DNA of 45,615 nt from Bacillota bacterium (GCA_012522335.1 JAAYKP010000077.1:1-45615); one strand, 5' to 3'; positions 1-6,738 are shown, counted from the first letter of the stretch. Notes: generated from the letters alone by a model not told the origin. Numbers and translations are program-made.

Positions 1-94
1 ATGCTTTGACGGTTTGTCCACTACTGCGGCATTCAGAGATAATTTTAGCCCATTGATTTAGCCGATAGCGTCTCGCAACTTCCCTAGTATTCAT
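1..94 (-). CDS. tnpA: IS66 family accessory protein TnpA-like, N-terminal 31 residues
   Basis: The frame starts with ATG at 94-92 and leaves the window at base 1. It reads MNTREVARRYRLNQW and continues to a TVKA motif. This matches what is known of the small first ORF of IS66 elements, a helix-turn-helix-like protein with a conserved start and a basic, Trp-containing segment. A strong AGGAGG site sits 7 bases upstream of the ATG. Only the N-terminus is visible, so neither intactness nor the presence of tnpB and tnpC can be judged. An alternative is another transposase-associated HTH protein. Confidence 0.65.
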   Translation of the reverse strand, partial: MNTREVARRYRLNQWAKIISECRSSGQTVKA

Positions 95-210
95 GTCTAA
101 ACCTCCTTTGGAGTTTTTCGACCAGGTTAAAAAACTCCAAATACTCTAATTTAGAGTATTGTCTCAAAATCCAAGGGAAGTTTCTAGCCACCGTTTTATT
201 TTACGCTTAC
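1..210 (-). mobile_element. IS66-like insertion sequence, right-hand part only (runs off the left edge)
   Basis: On the minus strand the element seems to begin at 210 with GTAAGCG followed by an A/T-rich stretch, which is the kind of terminus known for IS66 elements. About 115 bases further in, a tnpA-like reading frame begins behind a strong ribosome site. Between them lie two perfect inverted repeats: 140-149 with 151-160 (10 bp) and 108-118 with 130-140 (11 bp). The other end is outside the window, so the target duplication (candidate 211-218) cannot be checked. The family call rests on the terminus and the protein start together. Confidence 0.6.
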
Positions 211-230
211 TTTCTTGACGCCGCAACCCC

Positions 231-264
231 GTTTGAGAATGATGTAAATTTATATGGGAATAAA
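231..264 (+). repeat. 34-bp direct repeat, copy 1
   Basis: This begins GTTTGAGAATGATGTAAATT and ends GGGAATAAA. It matches 297-330 at 33 of 34 positions. The repeat unit spacing is 66 bases. It lies just outside the IS66-like end. The one mismatch (G at 244) breaks the central palindrome that is perfect in copy 2. Confidence 0.85.
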
Positions 265-296
265 ACGGTAACAAAGAGCTAACACCTAACAATAAT

Positions 297-330
297 GTTT
301 GAGAATGATATAAATTTATATGGGAATAAA
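297..330 (+). repeat. 34-bp direct repeat, copy 2, with an A/T palindrome
   Basis: This is the second copy of the 231-264 repeat. Its core ATATAAATTTATAT is a perfect 14-bp palindrome. The pair lies 157 bases upstream of the small ORF at 487, so a repeated operator or an integration scar are both possible. No known regulator box was recognised. Confidence 0.85.
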
Positions 331-486
331 CCTATAAAGAATTGATGCAAGTGATTTCTAGCTTTCTCAACATTGCAGTAAAGGCTGGTTTGTAGTTGAA
401 GCTTGCTTTCATGGCTTTTTCTGAAGTCTGTTTTTGCAGGAAAAGTCATCCTTTTGCCGAATTGTGGGGTGGAAGGAGGTATTATC

Positions 487-672
487 ATGGCTGATCAGAC
501 TGTTAGGTTGGCTGCAGATCATCTGAATACATCTGAGATTGCTGCGGAGCTGACAAAAGCGTTAATTGAGAACGGTTTAGTATTGACTGTAGAGGACGCA
601 GTGAGTGCGTACCAAAAAATGTTTGATGCTGTTAATTTTGCAGATAAGAATACGAGGAATCCATGTGGATAG
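487..672 (+). CDS. hypothetical 61-residue protein
   Basis: The ATG at 487 was chosen because a near-perfect GGAAGGAGGT ends 6 bases upstream; longer in-frame starts have no such site. The product is 61 residues, without a signal peptide or membrane segment, and looks helical and acidic in the middle (SEIAAELTKALIENGLVLTVEDAVSAYQKM), with a Cys near the end. I do not recognise the family. The gene is followed by a bidirectional terminator shared with the convergent ferritin-like gene, so it is a single-gene unit. The 34-bp repeats lie upstream. It is real to the extent that ribosome site, stop and terminator fit well together; the function is unknown. Confidence 0.6.
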   Translation: MADQTVRLAADHLNTSEIAAELTKALIENGLVLTVEDAVSAYQKMFDAVNFADKNTRNPCG

Positions 673-696
673 ATTCCCGGGGGATTGTCATGTAGT

Positions 697-740
697 AAAA
701 AAGGAACCTGCTTCCGTATAGAGGAAAGGTTCCTTTTAAC
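697..740. terminator. bidirectional intrinsic terminator
   Basis: The 11-bp stem AAAAGGAACCT (699-709) pairs with AGGTTCCTTTT (727-737). A runs on the left and T runs on the right let it work for both the small ORF (+) and the ferritin-like gene (-), which converge here. Confidence 0.85.
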
Positions 741-752
741 GATAGGGATTGA

Positions 753-1286
753 TTAGGATAAACGTAGGGTGCTGAGGACGTGTTCGCGCTCGGAGAGTTC
801 AAGGTTGTAATTGTTGATGCTTTGTTTGAGCCAGGTACGGTAATCGAAGTCGCGGCAGTGTTGAGCTAGTTTTTCGGAGAAGAGTTCGATGTGTTTAAGT
901 TCGTCTTTGATAATCCTGCGCAGCAGGGTTTGAATGTCGCGGTTGGGAATCAGGGCAATGTGCCGGTAGTATTGGCTGATGGCGTCAAGTTCGGCAACGA
1001 TGTCGGCTCTGAGGATGTCGCAGACGTTATATTGGTAGTTTACATAGTTTCCCGTCCAGTATTTTTTATGGGTATTATAGATGCGGGGATCGATTCCGGC
1101 ATCACGCAGAGCTTCACCCAGCATTTCAAAATGACGCATTTCGACCAGGGAAATTTCCTCCAGTAATTTGGCAACGTCTTTGTAACCGACTACGAAGTGG
1201 TGGTGTAGATACTGGGTGATGGCTGTCAGTTCACTGACTTCTCCTGCATAATCGTTCAGCAGAAGATGAATATTTTTATGGGACAT
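753..1286 (-). CDS. ferritin-like diiron domain protein
   Basis: The product has 177 residues and forms an evident four-helix bundle with two matching half-sites. The first is E19 with E49xxH52; the second is E99 with E129xxH132. Both halves have 30 residues between the single Glu and the ExxH, and similar surroundings (E-L-x-A-I-x-Q-Y), so the protein looks internally duplicated. This is the ligand set of ferritin-like, rubrerythrin-like and bacterioferritin-like diiron proteins. No rubredoxin-type Cys pairs are present, which argues against a full rubrerythrin. Likely roles are iron handling or peroxide defence in an anaerobe; the substrate is not shown. The ATG at 1286 follows an AGGGGG ribosome site. 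It is transcribed divergently from hisS. Confidence 0.75.
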   Translation of the reverse strand: MSHKNIHLLLNDYAGEVSELTAITQYLHHHFVVGYKDVAKLLEEISLVEMRHFEMLGEALRDAGIDPRIYNTHKKYWTGNYVNYQYNVCDILRADIVAELDAISQYYRHIALIPNRDIQTLLRRIIKDELKHIELFSEKLAQHCRDFDYRTWLKQSINNYNLELSEREHVLSTLRLS

Positions 1287-1321
1287 GTGGGCACCCCCTA
1301 GCTTTGGTTGTAGTTCTGTAT

Positions 1322-1351
1322 ATCATATGCTGCAGTATCTTTTTCTGTCAG
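1322..1351 (-). promoter_or_regulatory. probable promoter of the ferritin-like gene
   Basis: On the minus strand CTGACA (1351-1346) is separated by 18 bases from TATGAT (1327-1322), about 36 bases before the ATG. This fits a sigma-A type promoter. Only sequence similarity supports it. Confidence 0.5.
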
Positions 1352-1392
1352 TTGTGATTAATTTAGGCTGCCGGTTGGATTTGGGGCTATGG

Positions 1393-1421
1393 TTGACAAG
1401 GCTATGGTGATTAGCTAGAAT
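1393..1421 (+). promoter_or_regulatory. sigma-A promoter of hisS-aspS
   Basis: TTGACA (1393-1398), a 17-base spacer and TAGAAT (1416-1421) form a near-consensus promoter. Transcription would start near 1428, giving a leader of only about 59 bases. Confidence 0.8.
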
Positions 1422-1441
1422 GAAATTGTTAAATTCCTACT

Positions 1442-1466
1442 CCCGACCGCAGGGCGGGGTTTTTTT
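1442..1466 (+). terminator. terminator-like hairpin inside the hisS leader
   Basis: CCCGACC (1442-1448) pairs with GGGCGGG (1452-1458) with one A.G mismatch, followed by a T7 run (1460-1466). It lies between the promoter at 1393-1421 and the hisS ribosome site. No T-box sequence (TGGNACCGCG) is present upstream. It may be an attenuator or the relic of one. Confidence 0.6.
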
Positions 1467-1486
1467 GTAACAAAGGGGGCAGTGAT

Positions 1487-2755
1487 GTGCTAACAAAAGC
1501 ACCGCGAGGAACGCGTGATATTTTGCCGGCTGAAACTGGAATGTGGCAGTTTTTTGAAGAAAAAGTGCGGGAAGTCAGTCGGTTGTTTGGCTACAGTGAG
1601 ATCAGAACACCGATTTTTGAGCATACAGAGTTATTTCTAAGAGGCGTGGGTGAAGTTACAGATATTGTTTCTAAGGAAATGTATACTTTCACTGATCGGG
1701 GTCAGCGTTCTCTGACTTTGCGTCCGGAAGGGACGGCTTCGGTGGCCAGGGCTTATCTGGAGCATAAAATGCAGGGGGAAGCACAGCCGGTGAAGCTGTA
1801 TTATGTAGGACCGATGTTTCGTTACGATCGGCCGCAGGCGGGCCGCTACCGGCAGTTCCATCAATATGGGGTGGAAGTCTTTGGTGCCAGCGATCCTACG
1901 GTAGACGCGGAAGTTATTGCTTTACCCTTATCTTTTTTCCGGTCTCTGGGTTTAAAAGATTTTACTTTACATATTAACAGTGTAGGTTGTCCCAAGTGCC
2001 GGGGCGAATATCGTCAGCAGCTGCAGGCTAGCTTAAAGGAGATAGTGGGAGAACTGTGTAAAGATTGTGCCGAGCGTTATGATAAAAATCCCATGCGTAT
2101 CCTGGACTGTAAGAATGAGCAGTGTCAGGAGTTGACTAAGGATGTGCCGGCGCAGCTGGAGCTGCTGTGTGAGGAATGTGCGGATCATTTTGCGGCTGTG
2201 CGGGAAGCTTTAGACGCTTTAGGGGAAAGCTACATAGTAAATCCACGCTTGGTCCGGGGTTTGGATTATTACACAAAGACGGCTTTTGAAATTATGTCGT
2301 CGGAGTTAGGGGCACAGAGCACTATCTGCGGCGGCGGCCGTTATGATCATCTCCTGTCTACCATTGGCGGTCCCGATGTTCCCGGTATTGGCTTTGCCAT
2401 GGGCATTGAACGGGTGCTGCTTGCTATGGAGGCAGCCGGTGTGCAGCCGCGGGCAGACAGGGGAACTGATGTCTTTGTGGCAACGGCCGGTGTAGCGGCG
2501 GCTGAGGCTCTGAAGGTGACGCTGGCTTTGCGTCAGGCGCAGGTGGCAGCGGATAAAGATTATTTGGGACGCAGCCTCAAGGCGCAGCTGAAATATGCGA
2601 ATAGGTTGGGTGTGCGTTATTTAGTTATTCTTGGTGCAGAAGAAATGCAGAACGGACAGGCCACACTGCGGGATATGCAGACAGGTGAGCAGGAAACTGT
2701 AACCTTGGCTGCGCTGACGGAACGGGTGGTCGCATTGGTGAGGGAGGCAAAGTAG
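1487..2755 (+). CDS. hisS: histidyl-tRNA synthetase
   Basis: This class II synthetase charges tRNA-His with histidine in the cytoplasm. It has 422 residues, normal for bacterial HisRS. Visible features are RPEGT at 79-83, the motif 2 region FRYDRPQAGRYRQFHQ at 111-126, the HisRS signature LVRGLDYYTKTAFE, and the motif 3 region GGGRYDHLL through GIGFAMGIER. A Cys-rich insertion (GCPKC, CKDC, CKNEQC) occupies the middle of the protein. The C-terminal part is the usual anticodon-binding domain. The GTG at 1487 was chosen because AAAGGGGG lies 7 bases upstream; nearby ATG and GTG codons are out of frame. aspS follows with no gap, a common Firmicutes pair. Confidence 0.97.
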   Translation: MLTKAPRGTRDILPAETGMWQFFEEKVREVSRLFGYSEIRTPIFEHTELFLRGVGEVTDIVSKEMYTFTDRGQRSLTLRPEGTASVARAYLEHKMQGEAQPVKLYYVGPMFRYDRPQAGRYRQFHQYGVEVFGASDPTVDAEVIALPLSFFRSLGLKDFTLHINSVGCPKCRGEYRQQLQASLKEIVGELCKDCAERYDKNPMRILDCKNEQCQELTKDVPAQLELLCEECADHFAAVREALDALGESYIVNPRLVRGLDYYTKTAFEIMSSELGAQSTICGGGRYDHLLSTIGGPDVPGIGFAMGIERVLLAMEAAGVQPRADRGTDVFVATAGVAAAEALKVTLALRQAQVAADKDYLGRSLKAQLKYANRLGVRYLVILGAEEMQNGQATLRDMQTGEQETVTLAALTERVVALVREAK

Positions 2756-4528
2756 ATGGAATATCGCAGTCATAAGTGTGGAGAGCTTCGAACGACGGAG
2801 ATTGGACAGGTAGTTACTTTAAGTGGTTGGGTGCAGAGACGCCGTGATCACGGCAAATTAATCTTTTTAGATTTGCGTGATCGCAGCGGTCTGGTGCAGG
2901 TAGTTTTTAATTATGAACAGGACGCAGCAATGTTTGCCTTGGCTGAAAGCATCCGCAGCGAATTTGTGATAACGGTACAGGGTAAAGTGGTGCCGCGGGA
3001 TCCGGAAGCGGTTAACCCGAAGCTGGCTACCGGTGAAATTGAAGTGCAGGCAGAGGCTCTGACAATTTTAAATAAAGCAAAGACACCGCCTTTCTATATT
3101 GAAGACGGTGTAGAAGTGGATGAAAATGTGCGCCTGAAGTATCGTTATTTAGATTTGCGGCGCCCGGAAATGCTGAAAAATATTACTTTACGGCATCGTG
3201 TCTGCAAATTGCTGCGTGATTTCCTTGATGCCCAAGGTTTTCTGGAAGTAGAAACGCCGATTTTGACCAAGAGTACACCGGAAGGCGCGCGCGACTATTT
3301 AGTACCCAGTCGTGTCAATCCTGGTGAGTTTTATGCTTTGCCGCAGTCACCGCAGTTGTTTAAACAGCTGTTAATGGTTTCCGGTGTGGAGCGTTATTTC
3401 CAAATTGCCCGCTGTTTCCGGGATGAAGATTTACGGGCAGACCGTCAGCCGGAATTTACCCAAATTGATATCGAACTGTCTTTCTGCACCCAAGAGCAGA
3501 TTCTGGAACTGATGGAGCAGATGATGGTCTATCTTTATAAAGAAGCGCTGGGGATAGAGCTGACTGTGCCGTTTCCGCGTATGACTTACCAGGAAGCCAT
3601 GGAGCGTTACGGCAGTGATAAGCCGGATACTCGTTTTGGTTTGGAACTGCGTGACATTTCGCGGATTGCAGCTGACGCAGAATTTAAAGTTTTTCGGCAG
3701 ACTGTGGCTGCCGGTGGTGTAGTGAAGGGCATTAATGCCAAAAGCTGCGGTACATTCAGCCGACGGGAAATTGATGAGTTGACTGCTTTTGTCGCTCAAT
3801 ATGGGGCGAAAGGCCTGGCTTATCTGTTTGTGGAAGAAACAGGTGTGCGTTCACCAATCGCCAAATTCTTTACCGAGGAAGCGCTGAACGAGATTGTTCA
3901 GACCCTGGAAGGTGAACCTGGGGACCTGCTGCTGTTTGTGGCAGACAAGTTTGATGTGGCCAGCCAGGCACTGGGTGCCCTGCGCCTGCATTTGGGTAAA
4001 CGTCTAGGCTTACCGGCTGAAAATAAGCTAAATTTCTTGTGGGTTGTAGACTTCCCCTTATTCATGTATGAACCGGATGAAAAGCGTTATGTTTCGGTAA
4101 ACCATCCTTTTACCAGACCGCATGAGAACCAGCTGGATCTTTTGGAAAGTGAACCGCTGCAGGTATTGGCCAAAGCCCATGACCTGGTACTGAATGGGGT
4201 AGAAATCGGCGGCGGCAGTTTGCGTATTCACGAGCGCGAACTACAGGAGCGGGTCTTCAAACTGCTGGGGTTAAGTCCGGAAAGGGCACGTGAACAGTTT
4301 GGTTTCCTGCTTGATGCCTTTGATTACGGTACACCGCCTCACGGCGGCATTGCCTTTGGCCTGGATCGTTTGGTCATGCTTATGGCCGGTGAAGATTCTA
4401 TTCGTGAGGTTATGGCCTTCCCGAAAACAGCCAGTGCCAGTGATTTAATGACGGGTGCTCCTTCCCCGGTGGCGCCGCATCAGCTGCAGGAATTACATAT
4501 TCAGCTTGCCGCCAAAACAAAGAATTAA
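2756..4528 (+). CDS. aspS: aspartyl-tRNA synthetase (possibly non-discriminating Asp/Asn type)
   Basis: This class II enzyme charges tRNA-Asp, and possibly tRNA-Asn. It has 590 residues, the length of bacterial AspRS with the GAD insertion domain. An OB-fold anticodon domain is at the N-terminus ([19 protein letters not shown], about 24-42). Motif 2 contains [16 protein letters not shown], and motif 3 contains [11 protein letters not shown] near the end. His at position 32 (RRRDHG) stands where the strictly Asp-specific E. coli type has Leu. As recalled from the family, His there goes with relaxed Asp/Asn recognition; that is inference. The ATG abuts the hisS stop, and the ribosome site lies inside the hisS end (GGGAGG). 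Confidence 0.97.
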   Translation: MEYRSHKCGELRTTEIGQVVTLSGWVQRRRDHGKLIFLDLRDRSGLVQVVFNYEQDAAMFALAESIRSEFVITVQGKVVPRDPEAVNPKLATGEIEVQAEALTILNKAKTPPFYIEDGVEVDENVRLKYRYLDLRRPEMLKNITLRHRVCKLLRDFLDAQGFLEVETPILTKSTPEGARDYLVPSRVNPGEFYALPQSPQLFKQLLMVSGVERYFQIARCFRDEDLRADRQPEFTQIDIELSFCTQEQILELMEQMMVYLYKEALGIELTVPFPRMTYQEAMERYGSDKPDTRFGLELRDISRIAADAEFKVFRQTVAAGGVVKGINAKSCGTFSRREIDELTAFVAQYGAKGLAYLFVEETGVRSPIAKFFTEEALNEIVQTLEGEPGDLLLFVADKFDVASQALGALRLHLGKRLGLPAENKLNFLWVVDFPLFMYEPDEKRYVSVNHPFTRPHENQLDLLESEPLQVLAKAHDLVLNGVEIGGGSLRIHERELQERVFKLLGLSPERAREQFGFLLDAFDYGTPPHGGIAFGLDRLVMLMAGEDSIREVMAFPKTASASDLMTGAPSPVAPHQLQELHIQLAAKTKN

Positions 4529-4821
4529 GATTTAACGTTAGCCATATTCAGCTTGGACACTAAATCATGCAGAATGTTACTGCCGCGGGATATAATTAAA
4601 CCGGTTATGAAGTAGTCTATTTGGGGAAAAACAACGGGCTGCAGCTGGAAGATTGCCAGTAACCCGCTGCGGGTAATGAGGCAGAGGGTTATCCCGAGCA
4701 GAATAGCAACCAGGCGACTGTATTGACCACGGATTACAGGAAAAATTGTTTTGACGATTTCTGTAGTAAATTCGACAATTATGGCGAGAACAACAATGGT
4801 TGAGAGCGCTTCGAATGTCAA
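4525..4821 (-). CDS. small holin-like membrane protein, function unknown
   Basis: The 98-residue product has hydrophobic segments at about 6-27, 36-57 and a shorter one near 66-80, then the motif [10 protein letters not shown] followed by a charged tail. This resembles small Firmicutes membrane proteins that are often called holin-like, but I cannot name the family with certainty. The start is TTG at 4821 with GGAGAAAGGGTGA upstream; no ATG fits. Its stop codon overlaps the aspS stop by two bases, so the two transcripts converge without a spacer terminator. It is divergent from the 6S RNA promoter. Confidence 0.6.
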   Translation of the reverse strand: MTFEALSTIVVLAIIVEFTTEIVKTIFPVIRGQYSRLVAILLGITLCLITRSGLLAIFQLQPVVFPQIDYFITGLIISRGSNILHDLVSKLNMANVKS

Positions 4822-4893
4822 AAAAACTCACCCTTTCTCCTTTTTGCTCTATATTTATGGCACGGCGCTGTCTGTTATGTTGATAACTTTCAC

Positions 4894-4922
4894 TTGCGAG
4901 GGTCGAAAAAAATTGTTATAAT
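4894..4922 (+). promoter_or_regulatory. promoter of the 6S RNA
   Basis: TTGCGA (4894-4899), a 17-base spacer and a perfect TATAAT (4917-4922). Transcription would start near 4929. Confidence 0.7.
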
Positions 4923-4950
4923 TAGTTTACACATTAGAGGTAATAATAAT

Positions 4951-5135
4951 AGAAACCCTGCGATGTTTGTGTAGCCGTTAAAAGTTTTGAGCTAACACTT
5001 AGAACTTGGGAGCTTGTCTCTGGATGCGGCACATATGCCTTGATCACAAAGGACATGTAAAGCAGCCAGGAAAGTACCCACCTGTGGGGAGAGAGTTCAA
5101 AACAAAACGGTTATCACGGCATAGTGGGGTTTTTG
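4951..5135 (+). ncRNA. ssrS: 6S RNA (RNA polymerase regulator)
   Basis: This region contains no reading frame but has its own promoter and a terminal hairpin. The ends form a long closing stem: AAACCCTGC (4953-4961) pairs with the GTGGGGTTT side ending near 5132, continuing through ATG with CAT. Between them lie a second helix and an unpaired middle, the overall shape of 6S RNA. The site next to aspS is also where a Bacillus subtilis 6S gene (bsrA) lies, from memory. 6S RNA binds sigma-A polymerase in stationary phase. The exact 5' end (4929-4951) is uncertain. An alternative is another structured RNA of this size. Confidence 0.7.
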
Positions 5136-5149
5136 CTGGTAAGAATTGC

Positions 5150-5189
5150 AAGCGTACACTTCGGTAGTCTGAAGTGTACGCTTTTTTTT
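5150..5189 (+). terminator. terminator of the 6S RNA unit
   Basis: AAGCGTACACTT (5150-5161) pairs perfectly with AAGTGTACGCTT (5172-5183), followed by T8. Confidence 0.9.
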
Positions 5190-5203
5190 AAAGTTTCGCG
5201 AAG

Positions 5204-5232
5204 TTGTCTTTATCTGGGGATCACGATATAAT
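5204..5232 (+). promoter_or_regulatory. promoter of the csoR-like gene
   Basis: TTGTCT (5204-5209), a 17-base spacer and TATAAT (5227-5232). The start codon is 30 bases further on. Confidence 0.7.
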
Positions 5233-5262
5233 TTAGGTAAATAAATACAGGTGGTGTTATTA

Positions 5263-5523
5263 TTGTCTGAAGAGCGTCAATCGCTGCTTAATCGTCTTAA
5301 ACGTATTGAAGGTCAGGTTAGAGGTATCAGCAAAATGATTAGTGAAGAGCAGGACTGCGCGGAGATTCTCATGCAGATAGCGGCGGTGAAAGCTGCCGTC
5401 AATAAAGTTGGTACCTTAGTGTTTCAAACCCACTTTCGTCACTGCTTGGAGACAGCGCTGCAGGAAGGTAAAACAGATTATGTTGCTGAGGTTATGGAGT
5501 TGTTGGATAAATATATTAGTTAA
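5263..5523 (+). CDS. csoR: CsoR-family metal-sensing repressor
   Basis: This is a small all-helical DNA-binding protein of the CsoR/RcnR/FrmR (DUF156) family. The TTG at 5263 was chosen because AGGTGG (5249-5254) lies 8 bases upstream; the in-frame GTG at 5251 lies inside that site. The product has 86 residues and starts with MSEERQSLLNRLKRIEGQVRG, a family hallmark. Counting from that start, C32, H57 and C61 reproduce the Cys-His-Cys spacing of copper-sensing CsoR (25 and 4 residues). Copper(I) is therefore the likeliest ligand, but no copper pump or chaperone gene lies in the window. Its own promoter is at 5204-5232. Confidence 0.88.
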   Translation: MSEERQSLLNRLKRIEGQVRGISKMISEEQDCAEILMQIAAVKAAVNKVGTLVFQTHFRHCLETALQEGKTDYVAEVMELLDKYIS

Positions 5524-5593
5524 TTGTTTTGCGTGGCAATTATTACATAAATAATGAAAAAATGATCATGAATATAGGTAAGGAGGAAGCAAG

Positions 5594-6133
5594 ATGATCT
5601 TTGCGCAAAAAGGTCCGGTAAATACAGAACAAACACTACAACTGGCTGTCCAACGGGGGCGTGAGTTAGGGATCCGTCACTATGTGGTAGCGTCAAACAC
5701 CGGTAAAACGGCGCAGCAGCTGCTGGATTTAGGTGTATCTGTAGTCTGTGTAACGCACCATACAGGCTTTCGCAGTCCCGGTGAGCAGGAAATGGCACCT
5801 GAAGTGCGGCAGGAACTGGAAAATAAAGGGGCTAAAGTATTAACCACCACCCATTTGTTTGGCGGTATCGATCGGGGGGTAGAAAATAAATTTGGCGGTA
5901 CTTATCCGGGAGGTTTAGTGGCCGCCACGCTGCGGATGCTGGGACAAGGCGTCAAAGTGGGTGTAGAGATTGCAGTGATGGCCCTTGATGCCGGTTTAAT
6001 TCCTTACGGAGAAGACATTGTGGCCATCGGTGGCACCGGCCGTGGGGCAGATACAGCTCTGGTTATACAGCCGGCGCACGCCAAGGATTTTTTTGCTACA
6101 TGCATTAAAGAGATTATTTGTAAACCTGCTTAA
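5594..6133 (+). CDS. stand-alone pyruvate kinase C-terminal (alpha/beta) domain protein
   Basis: The 179-residue product resembles the C-terminal allosteric domain of pyruvate kinase without the catalytic barrel, the group I recall as COG1751. Typical parts are the VASNTGKTAQ segment near 33-42, a central THHTGF motif, and the Gly-rich GEDIVAIGGTGRGADTALV stretch near the C-terminus. Free-standing members are common in clostridia and archaea, and their function is unproven; binding of a phosphorylated effector is a reasonable guess. The ATG at 5594 follows AAGGAGG by 8 bases. It may be co-transcribed with the preceding csoR-like gene, 70 bases upstream. Confidence 0.8.
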   Translation: MIFAQKGPVNTEQTLQLAVQRGRELGIRHYVVASNTGKTAQQLLDLGVSVVCVTHHTGFRSPGEQEMAPEVRQELENKGAKVLTTTHLFGGIDRGVENKFGGTYPGGLVAATLRMLGQGVKVGVEIAVMALDAGLIPYGEDIVAIGGTGRGADTALVIQPAHAKDFFATCIKEIICKPA

Positions 6134-6322
6134 AGAGCAAAAAGTATTCTAGGAAAACCTTTTTGCAGCATATACTGGTATTAACCTTTGCAGGTTTGAA
6201 ATGGGTAAAAATTAATTCATAAAAATTTTAAATTAACAGGAAATTTCTTGGCCGGTGGCGAATCTGATTGATAAGTTGGCTGAAGTCAGTTTTTACTGAA
6301 CATCACTTTAAGGAGGCGACTC

Positions 6323-6496
6323 ATGGAGGCGTTGGACAGTAAAGTAGAGTTCCTGTGTCTGGGATGTGGTTTGCAGGGGCTGCTGGGTTGGTCGGAGTTA
6401 GATGTGGAAAACATCATCTGTCCCAAGTGTGGTGACCGGTTAATTACGTCCCATCTCCTTAAGAAAAAAGAAGAGTATGAATTAGTCACCCTGTAG
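6323..6496 (+). CDS. 57-residue zinc ribbon protein, function unknown
   Basis: The ATG at 6323 follows AAGGAGG with 7 bases between. The frame runs 57 codons to TAG at 6494. The product has two Cys pairs, C12xxC15 and C33-P-x-C36-G, the layout of a single zinc ribbon. The C-terminus is charged (KKKEEYE). I do not recognise a named family. It is closed off by a perfect terminator 25 bases downstream and therefore forms its own unit or the end of a unit with the 5594-6133 gene. The clean ribosome site, paired knuckles and terminator make it a real gene; a role in RNA or protein binding is only a guess. Confidence 0.75.
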   Translation: MEALDSKVEFLCLGCGLQGLLGWSELDVENIICPKCGDRLITSHLLKKKEEYELVTL

Positions 6497-6520
6497 AGAT
6501 AAGAATATATAGGTAAATGG

Positions 6521-6547
6521 AGACCCGAGAAATCGGGTCTTTTTTTG
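6521..6547 (+). terminator. intrinsic terminator before the dcw cluster
   Basis: AGACCCGA (6521-6528) pairs perfectly with TCGGGTCT (6533-6540) around a GAAA loop, followed by a T run to 6547. Confidence 0.92.
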
Positions 6548-6682
6548 TTGGCTGCAGTCTTTAACCTGCAGTGATTATTTTTGGCTGAGGAGAGATGGTA
6601 AATAAATAAGGTTATTTAAATATTTTGAGAAAATTTTCATTTCTAAGCAGGAAAAAGAGAATGGTCGTTGAATGTAGTCAAA

Positions 6683-6707
6683 AGTGGTTGGAAGTGGTGA
6701 GAAGTGG
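6683..6707 (+). promoter_or_regulatory. MraZ operator: three AGTGG repeats
   Basis: AGTGG occurs at 6683-6687, 6693-6697 and 6703-6707, exactly 10 bases apart. Short G-rich direct repeats spaced one helical turn apart ahead of mraZ are the known binding sites of MraZ, which represses its own operon. No convincing -35/-10 pair was found in 6548-6680, so the promoter position is open. Confidence 0.8.
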
Positions 6708-6738
6708 GGGAAATGTCATTGAAAGGGGGTGGCTGTCC

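Noticed and set aside
1420-1470. Possible leader peptide ATG at 1420 in the hisS leader
   Set aside because: The ATG overlaps the -10 and would not be in the transcript; the frame also has no His or Asp codon run.
6137-6166. GCAAAAAG/CTTTTTGC hairpin after the pyruvate kinase C-domain gene
   Set aside because: The 8-bp stem is A/T-rich and no T run follows, so a terminator call is not supported.
6625-6738. Longer N-terminus for MraZ from 6625
   Set aside because: This region holds the three AGTGG operator repeats; known MraZ starts match ATG 6739.
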